A stretch of 64,000 nucleotides of DNA from Acidobacteriota bacterium (lineage in GTDB: Bacteria; Acidobacteriota; Terriglobia; Acidiferrales; UBA7541): assembly GCA_003225295.1 (NCBI GenBank), contig QHYZ01000057.1:1-64000 (forward strand), in the 5' to 3' direction. The position numbers were made by a program, and so were the translations under genes. Below the pieces are notes generated by a model that did not search any database, was not told where the DNA came from, and saw only the letters and a program-made list of their open reading frames with translations. Every line of letters begins with the position of its first letter. Position 1 is the first letter of the stretch. This document shows positions 7,976-17,197 of the stretch, piece after piece.

Positions 7976-9529
7976 TTATTCCCTGTTTGCGACTGGTTTG
8001 GCCCGCCGTGACCACACGAGGTAAACCGGCACGCCCAAAAGCACGATCACCAAACCCGGCCAGGCGGTCTGCGTCCTATACAGCAGCAGCACAAACATGA
8101 TGGCCAGCGCCGCAACGATGTACAACGAGGGGACAAACGGATAGCCGAACGCACGATAAGGACGTTCTGCGGTAGGTCGCTTCGCGCGCAGGACAAAGAT
8201 ACCCGCAATCGTGAGCACATAGAAGATCAAGACGGAAAAAACTACGTAGTCGAGCAGGTCACTGTAAAGATTGCCATAGGTGACCGCGCCAGCCGCGTCC
8301 ACGTGCCGTGTGCGCAGCAATATCAATACGGCGATCCAGATCCCCTGATACACCAAGGCGGTGCCAGGAACACCCCTGCTATTCAGCGTGCCGGTGGATC
8401 TAAAGAAAAGTCCGTCCTTGGCCATGGCATAGGACACCCGCGCGCCGGCCAGAATCAACCCGTTATTGCAGCCAAACGTTGAAATAATAATCGCCACGGC
8501 CATAATCATCGCGCCGGTGGGACCGAAGATAGCGTTCAAGGCCGCGCTGGCCACGCGATCGTCGGGAGCGGTCTGAATTTGCACCAGCGGAAGGGTGCAC
8601 AGGTACGCCAGATTCGCTAGGCAATACAGCGTGATTACGATAATGGTCCCGAAAGCCATGGAAAGTGCCACGTCGCGTTTCGGGTTCTTCACTTCTGCGG
8701 CCGTGAAGCCGATATTGTTCCAGGCGTCTGCGGAAAAAAGCGAACCGACTTGCGCCACTCCGTAAGCTACCAGCAACCCAAACGCACCGCCCGCCGCAGT
8801 GATGGTGGGCACAAAGCTTCTCAGGAAATTCGCACCTGGCTCGATGGGCTGTGCGTTGCGAATCGACCACAAGTGGTTGAAATTTTCGGTAATGGCCCCG
8901 GCATTTCTCCCCACGAAAATACCCAAGAAAATCAATCCCAGAACGGACAGTGTCTTTGCGCTGGTGAAGATGTTTTGGATCAGCTTCCCGAGCCGCACGC
9001 CCAGCGTATTGATGAACGTCAGGAACACGATCATCAGCACACCGACCAACTGCTGGACCGAAAGGCTGATGGCGTACTTCGAACCGAGTGCAATGGGGTG
9101 GACGATCCATACGTTCGGAGAAATCGACGGTACCAAAACACCGACGTAGCGCGCGAAACCAACAGCCACGGCTGCAATCGTTCCCGTCTGAATCACCAGG
9201 AAGAGTGTCCAGCCGTACAGAAATCCCCAAAGCGGCGAATACGCTTCACGCAAATAGACGTATTGACCGCCCGCATGCGGGAACAGGGCTGCTAGCTCTC
9301 CATAAGAAAGCGCGGCAGAAATCGTCAAGAGCCCGGTGAGAATCCAGGTGAGAAGCAAACCGCCGGCGGAACCCGTTTGCCGTGAAATATCCGCAGCCAC
9401 AATGAAGATGCCCGATCCGATCATTGAGCCCACGACAATCATGGTGCCATCAAACAATCCAATGGCCCGCACAAAGCCGGCCTCCTTCTTGGCATTGCTT
9501 TGTGGCATGGCGTGCGTAGTGTCGGCCAT
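7976..9529 (-). CDS. Amino acid permease, APC superfamily
   Basis: A 517-residue transporter with multiple hydrophobic helices and the N-terminal APC motif (GTMIVVGSMIGSGIFIVAAD). It also has the AALSYGELAALFPHAGGQYVYLREAY segment typical of LAT/YfnA-like permeases. It is clearly different in sequence from the permease downstream, so this is not a recent duplication. The ATG at 9529 lies just past the thiE stop (9541-9543) with GAGGGG upstream; an alternative TTG at 9544 would overlap thiE by 4 bases. Substrate unknown. The position behind thiE suggests read-through from the acc-thiE operon. Confidence 0.92.
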   Translation of the reverse strand: MADTTHAMPQSNAKKEAGFVRAIGLFDGTMIVVGSMIGSGIFIVAADISRQTGSAGGLLLTWILTGLLTISAALSYGELAALFPHAGGQYVYLREAYSPLWGFLYGWTLFLVIQTGTIAAVAVGFARYVGVLVPSISPNVWIVHPIALGSKYAISLSVQQLVGVLMIVFLTFINTLGVRLGKLIQNIFTSAKTLSVLGLIFLGIFVGRNAGAITENFNHLWSIRNAQPIEPGANFLRSFVPTITAAGGAFGLLVAYGVAQVGSLFSADAWNNIGFTAAEVKNPKRDVALSMAFGTIIVITLYCLANLAYLCTLPLVQIQTAPDDRVASAALNAIFGPTGAMIMAVAIIISTFGCNNGLILAGARVSYAMAKDGLFFRSTGTLNSRGVPGTALVYQGIWIAVLILLRTRHVDAAGAVTYGNLYSDLLDYVVFSVLIFYVLTIAGIFVLRAKRPTAERPYRAFGYPFVPSLYIVAALAIMFVLLLYRTQTAWPGLVIVLLGVPVYLVWSRRAKPVANRE

Positions 9530-9540
9530 TGAGGGTCCCC

Positions 9541-10194
9541 TCAAACGTCCGCCGCATGGTTCACGGCTTCCAGAAGTTCGATATATTGCCGGGCCCGGCG
9601 CCTGGGATCAGGCGCGAGGAGGATATCGCCCGCAACCGCAACGGAATCGGCGCCTGCCTGAATGACTTGTGCGGCGCATTCCAACTTAATCCCCCCGATG
9701 GCCACAATCGGCTTGTCCGTCAGCGGCCGCATCCGGCGAATCAATTCGATGCCCACCACTGGATCTGGGCTGGCCTTCGTGGACGTGGAAAACACTGGCC
9801 CTACGGCGACGGCGTCAGCGGACGTGGCGGCGGCTTCCCTGAACTGCTCCAAGTTGTGCGTCGAAACACCCAATAGCTTGCCCGCCCCGATCACCGAGCG
9901 CGCTGCTTCTGCTCGCAAGTCTTCTTGTCCCACGTGAACGCCACTGGCCTCCGCGGCCGACGCGACATCCGCGCGGTCATTCACTATAAAGATAATATCT
10001 TGGGGAACCAACAAAGAAGAAAGACGCTTCGAGCATTCGAACAATTCACGCGCTGACGCCCGTTTGTTCCGGTATTGGAGCAAACGGACACCGGCATTGA
10101 CAAGTTTCTCAGCGAAGTCTGTTTCGGGAACGGTAATCAATGCTGCGTCTAATATCACATACAGCCGCGGTAGAACAAGGCGCTTCACGCTCAT
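9541..10194 (-). CDS. thiE: Thiamine-phosphate synthase
   Basis: ThiE joins the pyrimidine (HMP-PP) and thiazole phosphate moieties to give thiamine phosphate. The 217-residue TIM-barrel protein contains [16 protein letters not shown], the diphosphate-binding [43 protein letters not shown] and PIVAIGGI, all in family order. It overlaps accC by 4 bases (10191-10194) and is immediately followed by a permease, so it sits inside an operon. I see no TPP riboswitch in this part of the operon. No other thiamine genes are in the window. Confidence 0.95.
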   Translation of the reverse strand: MSVKRLVLPRLYVILDAALITVPETDFAEKLVNAGVRLLQYRNKRASARELFECSKRLSSLLVPQDIIFIVNDRADVASAAEASGVHVGQEDLRAEAARSVIGAGKLLGVSTHNLEQFREAAATSADAVAVGPVFSTSTKASPDPVVGIELIRRMRPLTDKPIVAIGGIKLECAAQVIQAGADSVAVAGDILLAPDPRRRARQYIELLEAVNHAADV

Positions 10195-11540
10195 TTTCCG
10201 TTCGTTCCGAGCAATCTTTCGATGAAGTGGGTATCGATCTTCCCCGCAACAAAGTCCGCATCAGCCAGAATTCTGCGGTGCAGCGGGATCGAGGTCTTGA
10301 TGCCTTCGATGACGAACATCTCGAGCGCCCGCTTCATCCGGCCGATAGCTTCGGTGCGGTCGCGTCCCTTGACGATCAGCTTTGCTATCATCGAATCGTA
10401 GTACGGAGGAATGACGGCGTCGGCATAAGCAGCGGAATCCACGCGCACTCCCGTGCCCCCGGGTGCCTGGAAGGTCGTAATGCGACCCGCGGACGGCACA
10501 AAGGTCACCGGATCCTCGGCATTAATCCGGCATTCAATGGCATGCCCGGAGTGGTGAATCTCCCCCGTGGCATCCTCCATTCGTTCCCCGGCGGCAATCC
10601 GGATTTGCGCCTTGATCAAGTCCACTCCGGTGACGAGCTCGGTCACGGGATGCTCGACCTGAATGCGCGTATTCATCTCAATGAAGTACATCGCGCCGTC
10701 TTCATCCATCAGGAACTCGACGGTCCCCGCGTTGGTGTAGCCGATTTTCTCTAAGGCCTTCACCACCTTTGCACCAAGATCCTTCCGCCGCTTGGCATCC
10801 AGTACCGGCGAAGGCGATTCCTCCACTAATTTCTGGTGCCGCCGCTGCACACTGCATTCGCGTTCGCCCAGATGGATCACTTTTCCATGCTGGTCGCCCA
10901 GCACTTGAAACTCGATGTGCCGAGGATGCTCCAGGAATTTTTCAGCGTATACGTCGGGTGTGCCAAAGGCTTGCTGCGCCTCGCTACGGGCCGTTTGGTA
11001 GGCAGCGAGAAGCTCATCCTGCTTGCGGACCACACGCATGCCGCGACCACCTCCGCCCGCAGAGGCTTTGAGAATCAGCGGATACCCGATGTGCGCAGCC
11101 TCCTTCGCGAGTTGCTCCTCCCCTTCAACGACGCCCTCGCTTCCCGGGATGGTGGGCAGACCGGCGGTTTTCACTTCCCGCCGCGCGCGGTCCTTTTCAC
11201 CCATCATTTCGATGATTTCCGGTCGCGGGCCGATGAAGGCGATTTCCGATGCTTCGCAGACCTTGGCGAAGTTGGCATTTTCTGAGAGGAACCCGTAACC
11301 GGGATGAATCGCATCTACGTTGGTGATTTCGGCGGCGCTGATCACCTGGGGGATGTTCAGATAACTCTCGCTGCTGCGGGGCGGCCCGATACAAACCGCC
11401 TCATCCGCAAACCGCACATGGAGTGAGTTACGGTCCGCTTCGGAATACACCGCAACTGTGGATATCCCCAATTCCTTGCAGGCGCAGATGACCCGCAGGG
11501 CGATCTCCCCGCGATTGGCAACTAGGATTTTCTGGAACAT
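10191..11540 (-). CDS. accC: Acetyl-CoA carboxylase, biotin carboxylase subunit
   Basis: AccC carboxylates the biotin on AccB with bicarbonate and ATP, the first half-reaction of malonyl-CoA synthesis. At 449 residues it is full length. It begins [18 protein letters not shown], has the ATP-grasp glycine loop [26 protein letters not shown], the [13 protein letters not shown] segment and [16 protein letters not shown], the catalytic core. It lies 15 bases after accB and overlaps thiE by 4, an accB-accC-thiE run. The carboxyltransferase subunits are not in the window. Confidence 0.97.
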   Translation of the reverse strand: MFQKILVANRGEIALRVICACKELGISTVAVYSEADRNSLHVRFADEAVCIGPPRSSESYLNIPQVISAAEITNVDAIHPGYGFLSENANFAKVCEASEIAFIGPRPEIIEMMGEKDRARREVKTAGLPTIPGSEGVVEGEEQLAKEAAHIGYPLILKASAGGGGRGMRVVRKQDELLAAYQTARSEAQQAFGTPDVYAEKFLEHPRHIEFQVLGDQHGKVIHLGERECSVQRRHQKLVEESPSPVLDAKRRKDLGAKVVKALEKIGYTNAGTVEFLMDEDGAMYFIEMNTRIQVEHPVTELVTGVDLIKAQIRIAAGERMEDATGEIHHSGHAIECRINAEDPVTFVPSAGRITTFQAPGGTGVRVDSAAYADAVIPPYYDSMIAKLIVKGRDRTEAIGRMKRALEMFVIEGIKTSIPLHRRILADADFVAGKIDTHFIERLLGTNGK

Positions 11541-11555
11541 GGTCTGGCGTGCCGG

Positions 11556-12086
11556 CTACTTCTTCCGGCTCGGACGGATGCCAAAGAGAGGCTGCCCGTA
11601 TTCGACCGGCTGTCCGTTTTCCACGAAGATCCGGACGACTTCGCCAGATACGTCTGATTCGATCTCGTTCATCAGCTTCATCGCTTCCACGATGCAAAGA
11701 ATCTTTCCCGTCTCCACGTACGTACCTATTTTCACAAAAGCCTCCGTCCCGGGGCTGGGAGACTCATAAAACGTCCCGACGATAGGGGACTTGACCAAGT
11801 GCACATCTTCGGTGGTGCGCCCCTCAGCAGGAGCCGGAGCGCCGCTGGAGGTAGTCTGGGGAACTTCGACCGAACCGGGAACGATAATCTCTGGCGCGGT
11901 CACTACCCGTGGAGCCTCAACCACCACACCGGCCGAGGGCTTGCGCAGCCGGATCCGCAGATCACCTCTCGAGTATTCAAACTCTTCCAGATGGTGTTCC
12001 GTCATGAACTGGAGGAGCTGCTCGATCTGCTGAATTTCCGGGTTGGCCAACGACAGACTGGACTTGCTGGACTTTTTGCGTTTCAT
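11556..12086 (-). CDS. accB: Acetyl-CoA carboxylase, biotin carboxyl carrier protein
   Basis: AccB carries the biotin that shuttles CO2 between AccC and the carboxyltransferase. The 176-residue protein has an N-terminal helical part (about 1-55), a flexible Pro/Ala/Val-rich linker (about 55-95) and a C-terminal biotinyl domain. The biotin attachment site is Lys137 in EAMKLMNE. The first ten residues are unusually lysine- and serine-rich (MKRKKSSKSS). It directly precedes accC and follows the M24 peptidase by 7 bases. Confidence 0.96.
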   Translation of the reverse strand: MKRKKSSKSSLSLANPEIQQIEQLLQFMTEHHLEEFEYSRGDLRIRLRKPSAGVVVEAPRVVTAPEIIVPGSVEVPQTTSSGAPAPAEGRTTEDVHLVKSPIVGTFYESPSPGTEAFVKIGTYVETGKILCIVEAMKLMNEIESDVSGEVVRIFVENGQPVEYGQPLFGIRPSRKK

Positions 12087-12093
12087 GCCTACT

Positions 12094-13173
12094 CTAGATC
12101 TCGATGAGATCCCGCGGTGCGCGGGTCAGTACTTCTGTTCGGTCGGCGTGAACGGCAACATCATCTTCAATGCGAATCCCCCCGATACCTTCCGAATACA
12201 CGCCAGGTTCAATTGTGATTACGTTTCCAGGCTCCAGGGGCCTCTTCTGCCCCCGCGCCACCCTGGGATCCTCGTGCACTTCCAGCCCGAGTCCATGGCC
12301 CGTGCTGTGAACAAAAAGATGGTCGAAGTGGTACCCCGTCAGGACTTGCCTCGCTGCCCTATCGACATCCCCGCAGGCCGCGCCATTCTTGGCCGCCGCG
12401 ATCGCCGCCGCCTGGGCCTCCAAAACCGCCTGGTACCAGCTCCGGATGCGCTTTGGGGCCCGCCCCAGGTACACCGTGCGGGTAATGTCGCTGCAATAGT
12501 GGCCGAGTATAGCACCCAGGTCCAGCACGACCAACTCATTTTTCCTCAGTCGTTTGGCCGTGGGGCGCGCGTGCGGCAGGGCGGCTCGTTCTCCAAATGC
12601 AACAATCGTTTCAAAGGCCGGTCCCGACGCGCCTTTTTTTCGCATCTGATATTCGATCTCTGCTCCCACCTCAAATTCCCGAATTCCTGGTTTCAGCAAA
12701 CCAATCGCCTGTTCGACCACCTCACCCGCCAGGATGGCCGCCCGTCGCATTTGCGCCAGCTCTCCTCGATCCTTACGCATTCGGAGGCTCTCCACCTTGC
12801 CCGCCGCCGGGATCCAGCGCACCCGGGTACCAGCCTCTTTCTCGAGACTCTGCAACTGCCCCACGGTAACCTGGGAGGGGTCGAATCCCACGCGCCTGGA
12901 GTGTGAAACCTTCAAGAACTGGCCGACGGATTCAAACAGGGCGCCTTTCTGCTCGTGAATGCGGACTCCACTCGTCTCGACACGGCCCTGCGCTATAAAC
13001 CGGCCATCGGTAACGAGGGTAGAACCTTTCCGTGACACCACCAGGGCCCCGGACTCCCCGCTGAAGCCGGTCAAGTAATACCAGTTGGTCGGTTTGGTTA
13101 TCAACAGCGCATCGATTTTCGCAGCAGGAAGGCTGGAGATCAGGCTGCGGAGGCGTTCGAATGGTGTCTTCAT
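12094..13173 (-). CDS. M24-family aminopeptidase P / Xaa-Pro dipeptidase-like protein
   Basis: A 359-residue cytoplasmic metallopeptidase of the PepP/PepQ group, cleaving peptide bonds next to proline. It has a creatinase N-domain (about 5-130) with NWYYLTGFSGESGALVV and a pita-bread catalytic domain. The metal-ligand motifs are visible: LDLGAILGHYCSDITRT (two Asp), HSTGHGLGLEVHEDP (His) and VITIEPGVY and GGIRIEDDV (two Glu). The pepQ-accB-accC order is widespread in bacteria. The exact substrate (dipeptide or longer) cannot be told from sequence. Confidence 0.94.
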   Translation of the reverse strand: MKTPFERLRSLISSLPAAKIDALLITKPTNWYYLTGFSGESGALVVSRKGSTLVTDGRFIAQGRVETSGVRIHEQKGALFESVGQFLKVSHSRRVGFDPSQVTVGQLQSLEKEAGTRVRWIPAAGKVESLRMRKDRGELAQMRRAAILAGEVVEQAIGLLKPGIREFEVGAEIEYQMRKKGASGPAFETIVAFGERAALPHARPTAKRLRKNELVVLDLGAILGHYCSDITRTVYLGRAPKRIRSWYQAVLEAQAAAIAAAKNGAACGDVDRAARQVLTGYHFDHLFVHSTGHGLGLEVHEDPRVARGQKRPLEPGNVITIEPGVYSEGIGGIRIEDDVAVHADRTEVLTRAPRDLIEI

Positions 13174-13237
13174 AAATGGAACGAGGAGACGATAGTCTCC
13201 TCGTTTCAGCCCTTAGTTGGAGAGAGTATTTCCCGAA

Positions 13238-15244
13238 TTACCCCGGGATAATCCGCGGAGTCAGGAAGAACATCAGTTCCTGCGACGTGGTCGTAACGCT
13301 GGTCCGCTTGAACAAGTGCCCGATCAGGGGCAGGCTGCCCACCAGCGGAACCTGTTGGATGTCGGTGCGCTGCGAGGAGATGATGATGCCGCCGATTACC
13401 ACGGTACCGCCATCGGCCACCGTCACCTTGGTTTCCGCCGACTCGGTATTTAGAGCCGGGATTCCCGACACGCGGGGGATACCGGTGTCGATCTGCGTGT
13501 TTTCAACAAGCACGTCCATGAACACCGTGCCTTCGGCGGTAATTTGCGGAGTAACTTCCAGCTTGAGCACGGCATCGATGAACTGCACCGAAATGGTGTT
13601 GTTGATGGTCGTCTGAATCGGAATCTTAGTGCCCTGCTTGACCGTCGCTTTCTCGTTGTTCTGCGTGGTGATCTTGGGTTTCGAAAGGAGCTTGCCGACG
13701 CCTTTGGCTTCCGCGGCGGTGATGAAGAAGTCGACCGCAAAGTTAGGCGAGCGGTGGCCAAGGAACAGTCCGCTCGTCGGGGCACCGGCTGCAAGGTTGG
13801 TGTTCAGCGGCAGGCTGGTGGTTCCCACGGAGGTAAGAAATGGAGGCGGAGTACTTGTGACACTGCTGGTACCGACCGACGAATCTCCACCCATAATTGA
13901 CCGTCCGCTCGTGGTTTGTCCCGCAAAGCCCAACTGCGTGCCGATATCCAAGGCGAAAGAACGCGACGCGGAAACCACGCGCGCTTCGATTTCCACCTGC
14001 TGCGACTTGCGGTCCAGCTGGCGGATCAGGTTATCAAGGACTGGAATGACCGAAGGAATGTCACGGATGATGACCTGGTTCGAACGGTCATCGAACAAAA
14101 TATCGCCGCGCGAACTAAGGAACTTCTTCAGGGTCGGCGCCATCGAAGCCGCCTTGGCATAGCTGAGTACGCGGGTCACGGTCACCGGAGCGATGGCTTC
14201 GGCTTGCGCCTTCTCCAGATCGCGCAGAGTTTCCGCTTCATTCTTCAGTGTAGAGCGTGTCGCGATGCGCAGAACATTGCCGTTAAGCTGCTTGTCGAGA
14301 CTGTTATTCTGCATCACAATGTCGAGGGCCTGATCCCATGGCACTTCGTCCAGAACGATGGTGAGGCTCCCCTTCACGGCAGGATCCAACACCACGTTCA
14401 ATCCGCTGATTTCGTGAATCAGGCGAAAGAAGTCCTTGAGGTCCACGTCTTTAAGGTTTACGGAAATCGGCTCGCCGGTATACTTTCCTGCTGCTGGAGC
14501 CGCTGCTGCCGGGGCCTGCGTTGCCACCGATGTCGCCATCGCTGTGGCGGCCCTGTTTGCCTGCTGCACCGCTTGCCCAGCCGCCGCTGGTTCTGTCGTG
14601 GAGTCCGGGCGAACAGCTTCCTTCTTCCCGCTGAACGATGCCAGAGTGAGTGAGGGCTGGGTCAGTTCGCCTGGCAAAGCGAAGCGAGGAGCTGAAATCT
14701 GTAAATCCTTCGCTGCACGTCCCGCAACCAGGCGGGGCGACACTGCGCTGTAACCGAATTCCGGACGCGTCGTCTCCATCTGCCGGGACGCTAACGTTGT
14801 TACCCGGGGCGCGGAATCCTCGGGAGTCGTTGATGGTACCTCGAAGTAGATGACCACGGCATCGCCGTCGCGAGAAACCTGGTAAGGACTCGCCGTAGTA
14901 AGGTCGACAACCACGCGCACTACATCCGGCCGGTATTGCCCAATGCGCACTCCGCGCACGGGAGCGGATATCCCCGGGATGACGGTCTGCTGCACCGCCA
15001 GCCGGGCTCCCGCGAAATCAAGCACTAGGCGATCCGGGTTCTGCAGACGAGCGGCGTGAGCGTCGAGACGTCCCTGGCCTTGCACGCGAACCGCTGCCCG
15101 TTGCGGCGCTTGGGTAATGGCAACGCTGGAGATCACCGCCGCCGCTCTGCCAGCGGGCGTCTGTGCAAGCACAGAGCTGTTCGCCAGTGCCATGCTTGCA
15201 AGGATCACATAGCCATGCCGAAGGGCCGGCCAATTCGTCTTCAT
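13238..15244 (-). CDS. pilQ: Type IV pilus outer-membrane secretin PilQ
   Basis: PilQ forms the outer-membrane ring through which the type IV pilus passes. The 668-residue protein has a signal peptide (1-28, cleaved after SSVLAQ), an AMIN domain (about 36-140) expected to bind peptidoglycan, a low-complexity Ala/Thr linker, an STN/N0 domain at about 260-330 (VNLKDVDLKDFFRLIHEIS), an N1 domain and the secretin barrel at about 480-665. The secretin signature VPLVGSLPLIGHLFK is near the C-terminus. The ATG overlaps the pilP stop by 4 bases. It is the last gene of the pilMNOPQ cluster. Confidence 0.96.
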   Translation of the reverse strand: MKTNWPALRHGYVILASMALANSSVLAQTPAGRAAAVISSVAITQAPQRAAVRVQGQGRLDAHAARLQNPDRLVLDFAGARLAVQQTVIPGISAPVRGVRIGQYRPDVVRVVVDLTTASPYQVSRDGDAVVIYFEVPSTTPEDSAPRVTTLASRQMETTRPEFGYSAVSPRLVAGRAAKDLQISAPRFALPGELTQPSLTLASFSGKKEAVRPDSTTEPAAAGQAVQQANRAATAMATSVATQAPAAAAPAAGKYTGEPISVNLKDVDLKDFFRLIHEISGLNVVLDPAVKGSLTIVLDEVPWDQALDIVMQNNSLDKQLNGNVLRIATRSTLKNEAETLRDLEKAQAEAIAPVTVTRVLSYAKAASMAPTLKKFLSSRGDILFDDRSNQVIIRDIPSVIPVLDNLIRQLDRKSQQVEIEARVVSASRSFALDIGTQLGFAGQTTSGRSIMGGDSSVGTSSVTSTPPPFLTSVGTTSLPLNTNLAAGAPTSGLFLGHRSPNFAVDFFITAAEAKGVGKLLSKPKITTQNNEKATVKQGTKIPIQTTINNTISVQFIDAVLKLEVTPQITAEGTVFMDVLVENTQIDTGIPRVSGIPALNTESAETKVTVADGGTVVIGGIIISSQRTDIQQVPLVGSLPLIGHLFKRTSVTTTSQELMFFLTPRIIPG

Positions 15245-15885
15245 TGCTGTTCTCCTGGACTGGAGTAAATTCGCTTATTCACTTGGCGTTCGACGGGCTT
15301 CCCGAATGCATCTTTTCCTTCTTCATGGAAGGAAACGCCATCCATCGAAATCTTTTCCACGCTGCCATCATACAGACGGTCGCCTTCACGCAGGAAATAG
15401 GTGCGCGCTTGCGGATTGGATACCACCGCGATCATCCCGTTTGGCGCACGCACGATGCCGTCAAGACGCAGGGTGCTGACCTGCAGACCCAGCTTGCCCG
15501 GCGGTAGATTCGCCGGAGCCTTGTTCAACTGCCGGCCGAGCAAGGATTCAAAAGGATCACGGCGAGCCTGTTTCACTTCGCTTTCCGCGGCCGCTGGCGC
15601 GGAGCCAGGAGTAGCAGGTTTTTCCACCGCATGGACAGCCCTTTTCGCAGCCGGCTTCTTGGCGGTGCCCTTCGCAGCATGCTTTCCGGTGGGTTTCCCG
15701 GCCGCCTTATCAGCCTGTGGTGCGGATTTGGTCGCCGCGGGCTTGGCCGCTTGTTGCGCGGGTTTGCCGGCTTCCCCCAGTGCGGACTTCACACTGTTGG
15801 GCGTTGACGGGTTCACCTGCGCGCGTAGGCCGGGCGTGGCTGCCGCGATCAAAATCCCTAGTCCGAGAGTTATCGCTGAACGCAT
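15241..15885 (-). CDS. pilP: Type IV pilus assembly protein PilP-like
   Basis: A 214-residue exported protein with a signal sequence (ends LRAQ at about 23) but no lipobox cysteine, unlike the PilP lipoproteins of proteobacteria. A long Ala/Lys/Pro-rich stretch (about 30-105) is followed by a compact PilP-like domain: ARRDPFESLL, LRLDGIVRAPNGMIAVVSNP and YFLREGDRLYDGSVEKI. PilP links the inner-membrane PilN-PilO pair to the PilQ secretin. It overlaps pilQ by 4 bases and follows pilO by 17, which supports the assignment more than sequence alone. Confidence 0.88.
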   Translation of the reverse strand: MRSAITLGLGILIAAATPGLRAQVNPSTPNSVKSALGEAGKPAQQAAKPAATKSAPQADKAAGKPTGKHAAKGTAKKPAAKRAVHAVEKPATPGSAPAAAESEVKQARRDPFESLLGRQLNKAPANLPPGKLGLQVSTLRLDGIVRAPNGMIAVVSNPQARTYFLREGDRLYDGSVEKISMDGVSFHEEGKDAFGKPVERQVNKRIYSSPGEQQ

Positions 15886-15902
15886 AGTTCGCTCATTCCC
15901 GC

Positions 15903-16547
15903 TCAGGGTTTCCCAGCCGCGCCAGGCTTGGCTCCAGCTGCCGGAGCCGCACCCGTATCGGCGGGCTTGGTGAAGAATGTTGTTGCCGTGAAAATCCCAG
16001 AAACCGTCGTTCCCGGTCGCGTGGGGTACCTCGTTCCTCTTGGCTTTTCCGGATCGTCAAACGTCAGGTCGCCCACGTTGATGATTCGCGATAGGCGGCC
16101 CAGCCTCCCGAAGAAATCCAACAGATTGAAGTACGGGCCATCGGCCTGCACCTCAAATGGCATCTCGTAATGGTATTCCTTGGGAACGATGGCCTGCGAC
16201 GTCAAACGTCGGATCTGCACGCTAGAGGCGCTCGCCGCTCCCTGCAACAGCCGGATAAACTCGTCGGTCTCTTTTTCTTCGGGCACGATGGTTTTCAGCG
16301 TATCCAATTGTTTGGAGAGCGCATCCATCTGCTGCTTCAATTCTCCGTAGCGCTGTTTGTAAACCTGGAGTTGCGTGACTTCCTGGTTTAACTTGGTGCG
16401 CTTCTGGACGGCACTATCCACCTCGTCCCGCTCTCGAGCAATCGGAGACCCCGGCACGTAGACGCCCACCAGAACCAGCACAACGGCAACCGCTGCAGCC
16501 ACCAGGGCCTGCATGATAACGGACATGTCGCGAAACGGATTGGCCAT
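15903..16547 (-). CDS. pilO: Type IV pilus inner-membrane protein PilO
   Basis: PilO pairs with PilN in the inner-membrane alignment complex. The 214-residue protein has a short cytoplasmic N-terminus, one membrane helix (about 12-30), a periplasmic coiled coil (about 38-90, RTKLNQEVTQLQVYKQRYGELKQ split by short breaks) and a ferredoxin-like domain with YHYEMPFEVQADGPYFNLLDF. A Pro/Ala/Gly-rich tail closes it. Spacing to pilN is 9 bases. Confidence 0.93.
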   Translation of the reverse strand: MANPFRDMSVIMQALVAAAVAVVLVLVGVYVPGSPIARERDEVDSAVQKRTKLNQEVTQLQVYKQRYGELKQQMDALSKQLDTLKTIVPEEKETDEFIRLLQGAASASSVQIRRLTSQAIVPKEYHYEMPFEVQADGPYFNLLDFFGRLGRLSRIINVGDLTFDDPEKPRGTRYPTRPGTTVSGIFTATTFFTKPADTGAAPAAGAKPGAAGKP

Positions 16548-16556
16548 GGCGTCCCC

Positions 16557-17195
16557 TTATCCTTTCTTCGCTGGCGCCTTCGCAGCCGCACCGGGAGCCG
16601 GCGCGTTGGCCGGCCTTGTCTGCACTCCGGCGGGCGGAGTGATCTCAGCGGAAATCTGGAACACGAAGGACTGCACTGCCGCGTTCTTCTCGTCCTGCTT
16701 CGTTTCCTTGATTTCGACCTTCTGGAAATAGCCCGAACGCTTCAGCGCGGTGATAAAGTTTGCGACTGCGTTGATGGACGCAGACGAGCCTTCCAGCGAA
16801 AGCGTATTGCCCTTGCGGATCATCTCTGTGAGCCAGAGGTTCTCCGTCCGCGATACGGTATTGGCGACCATGTCGAGCAGTTCCTGCCCGCCGGTGCGGT
16901 CGCGTTGCAACTGCTCGATCGTCGAGACTCTCTGCTGCAAGACTATCTTTTGTTTCTCGAAGGCCTCGACTTGCAGCTTGGTCTGCTCCAGATCCGTCTT
17001 TTGCGCCGTCAATCTCTTGATTTCCGTGTTTTCTTTGTTGAGCTGGTTCTGCCACGTGTAATAGAAAAATCCGAGTACCAGGGCGCCGAGAACCAGTCCC
17101 GCGCCGATGAATACCACCGGCAGCGCTGCTCCCGTGTCTACCGGACGCCGGGCGGCCTTTGGTCGAATTTGTCCAAGAAGGTTTATGCGGATCAT
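16557..17195 (-). CDS. pilN: Type IV pilus inner-membrane protein PilN
   Basis: PilN contacts PilM through its cytoplasmic N-terminus, here MIRINLLGQIRPK, which matches the INLL motif that binds PilM. One membrane helix follows (about 24-48), then a coiled coil (about 50-95) and a periplasmic fold with NLWLTEMIRKGNTLSLEG. The 212-residue length is normal. The ATG lies 2 bases after the pilM stop, so translation is probably coupled. Confidence 0.94.
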   Translation of the reverse strand: MIRINLLGQIRPKAARRPVDTGAALPVVFIGAGLVLGALVLGFFYYTWQNQLNKENTEIKRLTAQKTDLEQTKLQVEAFEKQKIVLQQRVSTIEQLQRDRTGGQELLDMVANTVSRTENLWLTEMIRKGNTLSLEGSSASINAVANFITALKRSGYFQKVEIKETKQDEKNAAVQSFVFQISAEITPPAGVQTRPANAPAPGAAAKAPAKKG

Positions 17196-17197
17196 GG

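Noticed and set aside
9541-10194. TPP riboswitch for thiE
   Set aside because: thiE lies inside an operon overlapping accC by 4 bases, and no thi-box-like sequence is visible.
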